From Chitinophagaceae bacterium BSSC1 (GTDB taxonomy: Bacteria; Bacteroidota; Bacteroidia; Chitinophagales; Chitinophagaceae), in contig NKJC01000003.1 in the NCBI GenBank assembly GCA_002256435.1, positions 310,001 through 374,000 of the forward strand: a DNA stretch of 64,000 nucleotides. The letters run 5' to 3'. A model generated the notes under the pieces. The model did not search any database and was not told the origin of the DNA. It worked only from the letters and a program-made list of their open reading frames with translations. The position numbers were made by a program, and so were the translations under genes. The stretch's first letter is position 1. The number at the start of each line of letters is the position of its first letter. Shown piece by piece: positions 18,572-26,869 of the stretch.

Positions 18572-21500
18572 TTAAAATTTCAGGTTCACGCCAAATGTGT
18601 AGGTTCCTAGAAGTGGAACTGTATTTTGAATAGATTCAGGTGATTCAGGATCCATGCCAATAGGCATTTTACTGATGGTAAACAGGTTGTTTCCATTAGC
18701 AAAGAAACTTACTCCTGTTAATCCAGTTCCTTTTAACCATGTAGTAGGTAATGTGTAACCTATTTGAACGTTCTTTAAACGTATATAGGCTGCATTAACC
18801 ATCCAGAAATTAGACGATTGCAAATTATTAGATTGCTGATTAATAGATAAACGAGGATAAGCAGCATTAGGATTAGGATTTGCTTCTGACCAACGATCAA
18901 GATGTTGTATAAGTGCTGTGGAAGCATTTTGGAAGGGGTAAGCAGCCCATCCGCCAAAATAACTATCCCTTTTTCCAACTCCTTGGAAAAATAAGCTCAA
19001 ATCAAATCCTTTATAATTCATAGCCAATTCAAGTGAATGGGTATATCTTGGAATAGGACTACCTAAAACCACACGGTCAGTCCCAGTTAACTTTTTGTCT
19101 CCGTCTTGATCAATATACCTGAGGTCTCCTCCTTGTAACTTGCCAAATTGAGCCACATTATATGCCCTTGCTTCAGCGAAAGATGAAAAGAATCCATCAG
19201 ATACCAATCCAAAAAAAGCATCAATAGGAGAGCCAACCTGTCTTACTTTGTTACCAGACACTTGAGGAGCTAATCCACCAAAACTGGTAATTTTATTATT
19301 TACATCAGATAAAATACCTGTTATTTTAAAGTTTACATCTCCAATATGATTCTTGTAAGATACGGCAGCATCCCATCCAATGTTTTCCATAGATCCTGCA
19401 TTTTGACTAGGTGAGTTAGCATAACCCATTACCCCGGGAATAGCAAGACTAAGCAAGATATTATTGGTGGTTTTTTTATACCAGTCAAAAGTTACATCAA
19501 CTTTACCCTTAAATAAGGATAAGTCAATACCATAGTCAATCATGGTACTTGATTCCCAAGTAATATTGTTAAGTGCGTAGGTTGTAGCAGCATACCCTGG
19601 ATTAAGAACTCCATTGAAAACGGTAAATTGGCTAGTGTTAACATTTAACGCAAAAGGATAATTGCCTAAACCAGACTGATTACCCAATTGTCCCCAAGAC
19701 GCTCTAAGCTTACCATTGGATAACCAATCAATGTTTTTCATGAATTTCTCAGCAGAAAAGCGCCAAGCACCTGAGAAAGATGGAAACAAACCCCATTTAT
19801 ACCCATTAGCAAATCTAGAAGAACCGTCATTACGAACATTGGCCTCTAAAAAGTATTTGCCTTCATAATTATAGTTCAATCTTCCGAAATAAGACATTAA
19901 AGCCCATTGTGTGGCACTTCCACTATTGGTCATTCCTGTTGGATCATAAGAACTGATTTGTTCAAACTGTTGAAAATTATTCCCTTGTCTGTAGGCTGAT
20001 ATGGTATTATAATCATTGGTTAAATATTGAAAGCCACCCAAAGCAGAAATGGTATGCTTACCCAATGATTTGGTATAATTTAACAGAAGGTTCAAATCAT
20101 TCTCCGTTGTTTGTTCTGTTTGCTCCGTCATATTTGCTAAAGCCGTTGACTTCAAAGAGATTAGACCTGTTTTGTAATCGTATACATCTGCAGTTTTATT
20201 TACATTCTTATAACTGTTATTATTGATTTTGGGCGTGTACCAAAAATCAATATGCATTCCTTTAAATGGTGTAATTCTTGCAGAAATTTTTGCTAGTATT
20301 TCTTGATACTCCTCCCTTCTTACAGATAAACCGTCGAAGATAAACTGCATGGGATGAGCCGTACCAGCATAGCTAGTACCCCAAATACCGTTTGAATAAA
20401 GTGTTTGATAAATGGCTGGATGCCTCATCATACCTTCAATTTCAGTATTGGGAGCTGCGTCTTTAATAAATGTATTCCTAATAGATAAATCAAAGCCAAA
20501 TTCTAAGACTTTATTTACCGTATAACTATTATTGGAACGCAATCCATAACGCTTGTATTCAGAGTTAGGCAGAAGTGCGTCTTGCCAAGAATAGTTCACA
20601 GAAGTATTAGACCTGAATTTTTCATTACCCACAGAAAATCCAATATATTGTTGCGTTTGAAAAGCCTTGTCTTTATATGCCTGACGCATCATATCGGTAT
20701 TGGGATATGCATCACGGTCTGTAGCATTCTTCCAAGTATCGATTAGTGTTTTTCCGTAAACACTACCTCCAGCAACACCTGCATCTGTACGCAAGTCATT
20801 TCCATTAGCTTCATCATACAATGTCATATAATCCCATGCTGTAGCATTTGTAGGAAGTACCAATGGTTTTGAAAAACCTACAGAACCCCTATAAGTAAGG
20901 TTAACTTTATCAGCTTTTCCACGTTTGGTAGTAATTAAAATCACTCCATTTGAAGCACGTGAACCATAAATAGCAGAAGAAGCGGCATCTTTTAAAACTG
21001 ACATAGATTCAATGTCGTTAGGGTCTACTGCATCAACAGAAGAAGCAACCCCATCAATCAACACCAAAGGATTATTGTCATTTACCGTACCTATACCTCT
21101 AATTCTAATACTGGCACCTTCTTTACCAGGCTTTCCACTATTTGATGTTACAGTAACACCTGGTGCTATACCTTGTAATGCTTGGGTAGTTAGTATGGTG
21201 TTTCTCTTAGTTAAATCCTCTCCTTTTAGTGAAACAACTGATCCTGAAAGGTTTACTTTCTTTTGGGTTCCGTAACCTACTACCACCACTTGGTCCAATT
21301 CATTAACAACTTGGTTCAATGTAATAGCATTCTCTTGACCGGGAATTGGAACCAATTCTACAATTTCATATCCCACTGCTGAAATAGCAATCGCTTTTCC
21401 TTCTGGTACTTTAATAGAGAAAGCCCCTTGTTTGTCAGAAACTACACCGGCGTCCTGTCCTTTAATTTTAATTGAAGCGGATTCAATGGGTTTTCCATCT

Positions 21501-21613
21501 GCCGATTTAACAATACCCTTAATTGACACAGTCTGGGAGTAAGCATTTTGAATCCCGAGGAAGATGGCAAAAAAGAGAATAACAAGCGAAAGAAATGAAT
21601 TTCTTTTTTTCAT
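18572..21613 (-). CDS. SusC/RagA-family TonB-dependent outer-membrane transporter
   Basis: The 1013-residue transporter imports oligosaccharides across the outer membrane, powered by TonB. The signal peptide (to 'IQNAYSQ') is followed by a carboxypeptidase-regulatory-like domain ('VSIKGIVKSADGKPIESASIKI', about residues 28-110). The plug contains 'VVVGYGTQKKVNLSGSV' and 'SMSVLKDAASSAIYGSRASNGV', and a 22-strand barrel ends 'TYTFGVNLKF'. The length is usual for SusC. Upstream lies a 226-bp gap holding a copy of the LacI-type palindrome, so this gene probably starts a separately controlled unit (susC, susD, propeller, GH95, GH9-like, flavoprotein). Specificity cannot be read from sequence. Confidence 0.96.
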   Translation of the reverse strand: MKKRNSFLSLVILFFAIFLGIQNAYSQTVSIKGIVKSADGKPIESASIKIKGQDAGVVSDKQGAFSIKVPEGKAIAISAVGYEIVELVPIPGQENAITLNQVVNELDQVVVVGYGTQKKVNLSGSVVSLKGEDLTKRNTILTTQALQGIAPGVTVTSNSGKPGKEGASIRIRGIGTVNDNNPLVLIDGVASSVDAVDPNDIESMSVLKDAASSAIYGSRASNGVILITTKRGKADKVNLTYRGSVGFSKPLVLPTNATAWDYMTLYDEANGNDLRTDAGVAGGSVYGKTLIDTWKNATDRDAYPNTDMMRQAYKDKAFQTQQYIGFSVGNEKFRSNTSVNYSWQDALLPNSEYKRYGLRSNNSYTVNKVLEFGFDLSIRNTFIKDAAPNTEIEGMMRHPAIYQTLYSNGIWGTSYAGTAHPMQFIFDGLSVRREEYQEILAKISARITPFKGMHIDFWYTPKINNNSYKNVNKTADVYDYKTGLISLKSTALANMTEQTEQTTENDLNLLLNYTKSLGKHTISALGGFQYLTNDYNTISAYRQGNNFQQFEQISSYDPTGMTNSGSATQWALMSYFGRLNYNYEGKYFLEANVRNDGSSRFANGYKWGLFPSFSGAWRFSAEKFMKNIDWLSNGKLRASWGQLGNQSGLGNYPFALNVNTSQFTVFNGVLNPGYAATTYALNNITWESSTMIDYGIDLSLFKGKVDVTFDWYKKTTNNILLSLAIPGVMGYANSPSQNAGSMENIGWDAAVSYKNHIGDVNFKITGILSDVNNKITSFGGLAPQVSGNKVRQVGSPIDAFFGLVSDGFFSSFAEARAYNVAQFGKLQGGDLRYIDQDGDKKLTGTDRVVLGSPIPRYTHSLELAMNYKGFDLSLFFQGVGKRDSYFGGWAAYPFQNASTALIQHLDRWSEANPNPNAAYPRLSINQQSNNLQSSNFWMVNAAYIRLKNVQIGYTLPTTWLKGTGLTGVSFFANGNNLFTISKMPIGMDPESPESIQNTVPLLGTYTFGVNLKF

Positions 21614-21839
21614 ACAGCAATCGTTTTGGTTTGGTTTGGTTATTAACGATTTGGCAATCGCAGTTGGAAAGTATATAAATAAATACTGCCATTAGACTAC
21701 CCAAGAACCTGATGCTGATGAATACCTATCGAAAACGATTCCGCAAACATTATCGATAGATAGTATTTTTTTCACGTTTTTAAATAATTGATCAAAATGG
21801 ACAGATTTTCAAGAATCTCCAAAGCAAAATATTTAATAT
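21614..21839 (-). promoter_or_regulatory. Upstream region of the susCD unit
   Basis: This 226-bp gap separates the upstream enzyme train from susC. It contains the palindromic operator (described separately) about 112 bp before the susC ATG. Between operator and gene there is an AT-rich stretch with TATACTTTC on the minus strand, only a partial match to the Bacteroidota -7 element. No strong terminator for the upstream train is visible, so read-through into susC is possible. Confidence 0.5.
21725..21763. promoter_or_regulatory. Palindromic LacI-type operator, copy A (upstream of susC)
   Basis: A 34-bp inverted repeat (21726-21759) has arms CTATCGA/TCGATAG, a central CpG and inner sequence TTCCGCAAA; 13 of 17 positions are symmetric. 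Over 39 bp it matches the copy at 58000-58038 at 32 positions in the same orientation. It lies about 112-150 bp before the susC start codon. The zinc-ribbon LacI protein at 58053 is the obvious candidate to bind it. Confidence 0.75.
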
Positions 21840-24296
21840 CTAAATGCCATTTGCCTCCTTGAACTCTTTACCAGCAGCTCCTTTAATGGGCTTACAGATT
21901 TCTTCCAATTTTTCAAATTTATCATAATCATTCCCAAGCTGTTTTTTTACTAGTTCCATAAATTTGGAAGAAAATTCAGAGGTAATACCTATACGTTTAA
22001 CATCAATGTCTTTAAACCCTAATTGGTATGCTGGAGAGTTCTCTTGTAAGCGAAAATCCCCCGTTTTAATATCTCTGAATAACGGATCAGCTACAAAGCT
22101 ATTTTTATCTGCTCCGCGTGTCCTATAATAATCTAGTGCTGATTGTCCGTGATCTTTCAAATTTGCATCGAAATACAAGTTTTTGTCAATATTGGGTTCT
22201 TCTATTTTAAGTTCTGTCAATTTACCATTAACCGTACCCTGTCTATAAAAAGTATTATGAGAAGCTATCTTGTAAAAAATATTGTTTTGGATATTACAAG
22301 CAGTATAAGGGGGCATTTTATCCCTAGTAAAGACATCCATGATACTGAAATAGCCAATAAACATTCTATTAGTTTTACCAGCAGAGTTCTCGTAAACAAT
22401 ATCATGGATGTCCGCTATAATGTTATTATATGCATTATTCTCATAGTACTTAAGATTAATACCCCCACCATTACAATTGTAGATGACATTTTCTGAAATA
22501 TGGGTGTTTTTCAGAAATGCATCGGTTCTGATGGCTTGCTGCATGCCTACCCCGTTTAAATGATGAATATAATTTCGCTTTATTTGGTTACCATCACCAA
22601 CATCTGATAAGTAAATGGCATTTCCATCAAAACATTTTTGCATGACCAGAAATACCTCATTGTCTTCCACAATATTATTTCGAGTATGATAATAAGGCGC
22701 CGTTTTGGGCCATTGATTATAAAAAACAAAATTGTTGAAATTATAAGAAGTGGTATCATCTTGGTATAATGCTTCTGGAGCTATTTCATCTAACCTAAGA
22801 CTACCTACCTGTTCTCTGTTCTCCCCCTTTAATTGAAAAAACATGGGGCGTGTACCACTCAATACAATTGCATCATAAGGTAAATGATGCAACTTATTAT
22901 TTTGAATGATGTTTTCACCACTTTGCCATACCATTATCCCATTTGACTGATAATAAAATTCACCACAATGATGAATTTGGTTATTGATTATTTTATTTGA
23001 TTTATTTACATTGAGTTTACCTGGCCCATATCCACAAAGTAAAATGCCAGTACCTCCAACATAATCAATCAAATTGTTTTTGATCACATTGCTTTGGGCA
23101 TATAGATCCAATCTAACAGCAGCACTCCCAGCATTTGTTAACCTACAATTACTCATCTCACAATACTCCGCATCGCGAAAGCGTACCATAGCATTTTCCT
23201 TATTCCACATATCCCATTCATGCTGCAGCCCTATGTCTTTTTTGGTAATTACTTCTCTTTCTCCTCGCGTAAATGTCAACCCTTTAAAGGCAATATTTCT
23301 TACAATCCCGCCCGATTCGTGCCCATCTACCAAAATATACTCAGACAAAGCAGGGAATGTCACTTGTTTTGGCTGACCACTAATTGGCCAATAAAAAACC
23401 AATTTTTCTTTGGTGTTTATCACCCATTCGCCTGGAGTATCCAGATAATCAATCACATTTTCAACCCTGCAACTCCCCCCCTCCATTGCATGTAAATGTT
23501 TATCAATTTTACCCATTGGATATGTTGCTGGAATTGCAGTTTGAGCTACTGATTTTTTTTCATCAACAGAAGCCAGTGTAAGATAATTGGTAACATAGCC
23601 AACATTGGGCTGAACAAAGATTTCAATGTCGTTTAAATTATCCCAATTTTTAATAATTCCACTTGGAAACCAAAGTGAATTCCTATCAGCTTTAATCATT
23701 CCCTTCCAGTCTACACCTCCCCCATCTCCACCAGTCATTACTTTAGTTGGCTCAAAACCCTTGGAAGCAGCCCTTGGAAGTAGTTTACCATTATCATATA
23801 ATGTATAAAATCTTTCTTTACCATTTGGCAATTCTGGAAGATGGGCAACAAATACTTTCCCATTTGCAATTGATGGTAGTCCTTTAATGGATGAAGCCAA
23901 TTTCCATCCTGTAATTGCAATATCGGAGGAGAAAACAGGATTTTCATCAGGATAAGCCATATAAACAATTTGATAGGAATCATAATGACTATCGGAAGGA
24001 CTAAATTTTTCTGATGCTAACAATTGAAATTCTCCTCCACGAATAAGCACATAAATATTTCTATAGCAATCTTTCTTAATTAACCTAATCGCTTTTTTGG
24101 CTTGGCCGATAGTTGCAAATGGGCCATCCGTTTTATTAGCATTGGGTTCCGCTAATTTACCAGTCCAATTGTCATTACCAACAGTAGAAACATAAAAATC
24201 AGCAAATGGCTTACTGGTATTTTGGGCTAGAATATGTTCAAAATGATGTATCAGTAAAACAAAAATTAAAGCTTTAAGCAAGTGATACTTTTTCAT
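21840..24296 (-). CDS. Right-handed parallel beta-helix protein, GH141-like
   Basis: The 818-residue secreted protein (signal peptide to 'FEHILAQ') begins with 'DFYVSTVGNDNWTGKLAEPN' and 'TDGPFATIGQAKKAIR', the opening typical of GH141 and related beta-helix enzymes. Many helix rungs follow, such as 'NIVEDNEVFLVMQKCFDGNA' and 'NTHISENVIYNCNGGGINL'. Known GH141 members include an alpha-L-fucosidase acting on rhamnogalacturonan II and a xylanase, which fits a fucose-rich locus. It is the last gene of the long upstream train. A polysaccharide-lyase-type beta-helix is the alternative. Fold sure, family likely, substrate inferred. Confidence 0.75.
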   Translation of the reverse strand: MKKYHLLKALIFVLLIHHFEHILAQNTSKPFADFYVSTVGNDNWTGKLAEPNANKTDGPFATIGQAKKAIRLIKKDCYRNIYVLIRGGEFQLLASEKFSPSDSHYDSYQIVYMAYPDENPVFSSDIAITGWKLASSIKGLPSIANGKVFVAHLPELPNGKERFYTLYDNGKLLPRAASKGFEPTKVMTGGDGGGVDWKGMIKADRNSLWFPSGIIKNWDNLNDIEIFVQPNVGYVTNYLTLASVDEKKSVAQTAIPATYPMGKIDKHLHAMEGGSCRVENVIDYLDTPGEWVINTKEKLVFYWPISGQPKQVTFPALSEYILVDGHESGGIVRNIAFKGLTFTRGEREVITKKDIGLQHEWDMWNKENAMVRFRDAEYCEMSNCRLTNAGSAAVRLDLYAQSNVIKNNLIDYVGGTGILLCGYGPGKLNVNKSNKIINNQIHHCGEFYYQSNGIMVWQSGENIIQNNKLHHLPYDAIVLSGTRPMFFQLKGENREQVGSLRLDEIAPEALYQDDTTSYNFNNFVFYNQWPKTAPYYHTRNNIVEDNEVFLVMQKCFDGNAIYLSDVGDGNQIKRNYIHHLNGVGMQQAIRTDAFLKNTHISENVIYNCNGGGINLKYYENNAYNNIIADIHDIVYENSAGKTNRMFIGYFSIMDVFTRDKMPPYTACNIQNNIFYKIASHNTFYRQGTVNGKLTELKIEEPNIDKNLYFDANLKDHGQSALDYYRTRGADKNSFVADPLFRDIKTGDFRLQENSPAYQLGFKDIDVKRIGITSEFSSKFMELVKKQLGNDYDKFEKLEEICKPIKGAAGKEFKEANGI

Positions 24297-24350
24297 ATAA
24301 TTATTTACAGATTTGCGTATGGTTATTAGTGATTGACAGCATGGATTGAA

Positions 24351-26819
24351 TCATTTATAATCCAACCAGGCTGTAGCTATTGTATTGGTATCAGTTACAA
24401 AGCGAATCCATCGAGCCTGAATATTGTTCGGGAATTTGAAACTGAATTTTTCATTGGCTTTTACAACAAAGCTTTTATAATTCACCCATTCATTGTCTCC
24501 TGTTGGATCAAATTGAATAGAAATGGTAACAGATTTATTTGATTGATGTGATAGACTAAGTGTACGATCATCGTAAAAACCAAACAAGTAGGGGTCCGAT
24601 GGTATATTGGCAAGAACATTGATATTTTGCCAAGGCCCTCCTTTTCCAACTGGCTTACCTAATTGCCATAAATCATCTATCACGCCAGCCCAAACAGAAC
24701 ATTGCTTATCAGTTGATTGAAAAATATGAGGATTACTAAGAGATGCTGAATTTTGAGTTAAGCCTGTCATAACAAGCATTCCCCTAAATGATGTATAATC
24801 ATTGATTTTAAATTGATGAGAAGAAATAGGTCTAATTTTGGCATATCCATCTGCATTTTCAGCTGGCAATTCGTAGAATGTTCCACCGCAATTAAACAGA
24901 TCTCTTTCAGTAGCCACTTCCCTACAAATACGTAATTGCTGTTTTGCCATTAACTCCTGATATTTTTCATTTCCCAATGGCAATCTCCACCTTCTCTTAG
25001 CATCATCCACAATTAGATAAGAACTAGCATCAACAGTAACCACTTGACTAGGAATAGCAACTTTATCTCTAATAAAATGAGCAATTGAATCATTTGATAT
25101 AGGAACAATCTTCATTTGTTCATCCATCTCATAATACCCTGTTTCTGTTTTTTTATTATCATTTTCAGCATTTGCCAAAATTCCTAGTACACCTCTATTG
25201 TTTCCTACACTATAAAGCAAACCTCCTTGATTTTTAGTAGAAGAAACAGTAGCCAACCCGTTGAACATTTTACTTGCGTTTAGCAATCTTGGCTTATTTG
25301 AGGAATACACAAAAGAGATAGTTGCTTTAGTAGCATTATCTGTCTTTACTCGAATCCATTCTGCATGTTCAGACGGATCAAATGCAATCCAAGTAGAACT
25401 ATTTGCTGCAAGTTTTAGCGTTTGCAATTTGCTCCATTGGTTATTTCCTTTTTTGTCAATTTCAAAAGAAAAATTCAGGTCTTGCGTTCCATCGTTCTTT
25501 ACCCAAGCTATTCTATTATTCCAACCCGCAAACAAAAATGGATCTGATACTTTTCCTGAAGGAATAGATTCCCCAAGCCATACAGAACCAGATGCATCCG
25601 TGGTTCCTGTTTGATCTGGCTGAGTTAAAGATGTAAACCAAAGATTTGATTGAGATTGCCCCGGACCAGCAATCCCTCCTTTAGCTTGTCTTTTATTTAA
25701 AAACTCACTTTTGGCAGCATCGTCACAACCAAAAACCAACTGATCATTCCATCTTGTAAAATCTCCAATAACTTTTAAATAAGAAGATCTAGGACGAATG
25801 CCTGATGTATTTGATGCTGTAAATGTTTGTGGAAACTTCCAAAACATTCCATGCATGGTCATCAAATAATCCGGAATATTATCTGTACCTATATTCCTAA
25901 TCCTAGGCCATTCAGTATTCCAACCATGAGCACCATCATAACTATTACTTGCTTTGGGTAACCTATAAAAAGTCCAATTCCCTTTGTCTCTCAAACCCAA
26001 CAAAACAGATTTATAATCCCAACCCGTAGTCCAAATAGGTTGGTTATTGGGATTGTCATTCCCATATATTCCACCTGGCCCAGTTACTTCAGTAAATTGA
26101 TTTCTTCTAATCAATTTCCAATTTTCCCCATCCCATTCTGAAAGTGAACCAGCCTCAATTCTCGGATCTATTCTGGCTTTTTCTCCCTCCTCGCCGTTAT
26201 TGGAAAAAACGACTACTTTCTGACCAGAATAAGTTCCTTTACCATGTACACCAATTAAAAGTCCGCTTTCGTAACTTTTAGCTCCTTCCCGTTTCAATTG
26301 GTTACCATCTTTGTACAAAGTCTTTACATCCAATGAATGAACATCAACATCATAAAAACCTTCTTCCATAGTTCCAATAATCACTTTATTTGCAGGATCC
26401 GTTAAACTTCTGGCAGTACCTGTAAATCTTCCAGGAGCTTTACTAATAGGAATTACACGAACATTTCTATTGGTATCAATAGCATAAGGCCCAATGAATA
26501 ATTGACTACTTTCTTTGTGGATCATTCTATTAGCAGGAGTTCCGCCAATACTTTCAGGTCTTGTGATCTTTTGTAGGGATGTTGTAATTTCATAAAGCTT
26601 ATCAGAAGATCCAAAGGGCAAATGAGGACCATAAGTTATAACCCATAGACGATTGGCCCAAGGCACAACTGCACCAGTTCCACATTCCCCTTCGTTGTTA
26701 AAATAAGCTAGGCTTGGATAAATTCCACTTATGCTAATAGGCGATTTAATTTTTTGTGCAAACAATGCACCAGCAAAGACAATCAAGCAAAATGGAGTTA
26801 AAAAATATTTTATTTTCAT
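24351..26819 (-). CDS. Unclassified secreted PUL protein with duplicated beta-sandwich module
   Basis: The 822-residue product starts at the ATG at 26819; the track start is a TTG two codons earlier. It has a signal peptide (MKIKYFLTPFCLIVFAGALFAQ). I do not recognise a family. Residues ~30-400 look like repeated beta-strands of a propeller ('NRLWVITYGPHLPFG', 'SGLLIGVHGKGTYSGQKVVVF'). An ~80-residue module occurs twice, at about residues 427-507 ('SDPFLFAGWNNRIAWV', 'AEWIRVKTDNATKATISFVY') and 743-823 ('SDPYLFGFYDDRTLSLS', 'ARWIRFVTDTNTIATAWLDY'). Each copy is preceded by a 'SVWxG' segment. Its place among glycosidases implies a role in glycan binding or cleavage, but no catalytic residues can be named. 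Confidence 0.7.
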   Translation of the reverse strand: MKIKYFLTPFCLIVFAGALFAQKIKSPISISGIYPSLAYFNNEGECGTGAVVPWANRLWVITYGPHLPFGSSDKLYEITTSLQKITRPESIGGTPANRMIHKESSQLFIGPYAIDTNRNVRVIPISKAPGRFTGTARSLTDPANKVIIGTMEEGFYDVDVHSLDVKTLYKDGNQLKREGAKSYESGLLIGVHGKGTYSGQKVVVFSNNGEEGEKARIDPRIEAGSLSEWDGENWKLIRRNQFTEVTGPGGIYGNDNPNNQPIWTTGWDYKSVLLGLRDKGNWTFYRLPKASNSYDGAHGWNTEWPRIRNIGTDNIPDYLMTMHGMFWKFPQTFTASNTSGIRPRSSYLKVIGDFTRWNDQLVFGCDDAAKSEFLNKRQAKGGIAGPGQSQSNLWFTSLTQPDQTGTTDASGSVWLGESIPSGKVSDPFLFAGWNNRIAWVKNDGTQDLNFSFEIDKKGNNQWSKLQTLKLAANSSTWIAFDPSEHAEWIRVKTDNATKATISFVYSSNKPRLLNASKMFNGLATVSSTKNQGGLLYSVGNNRGVLGILANAENDNKKTETGYYEMDEQMKIVPISNDSIAHFIRDKVAIPSQVVTVDASSYLIVDDAKRRWRLPLGNEKYQELMAKQQLRICREVATERDLFNCGGTFYELPAENADGYAKIRPISSHQFKINDYTSFRGMLVMTGLTQNSASLSNPHIFQSTDKQCSVWAGVIDDLWQLGKPVGKGGPWQNINVLANIPSDPYLFGFYDDRTLSLSHQSNKSVTISIQFDPTGDNEWVNYKSFVVKANEKFSFKFPNNIQARWIRFVTDTNTIATAWLDYK

Positions 26820-26869
26820 ATTCAATTCATTAATAATTCTTACTCTAGATTTTAGACAAAAATGGTTAC

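Noticed and set aside
21614-21640. CCAAACCAAACCAAAACG short direct repeat before susC
   Set aside because: Low-complexity repeat within the leader, too short and unsymmetrical to call a site.
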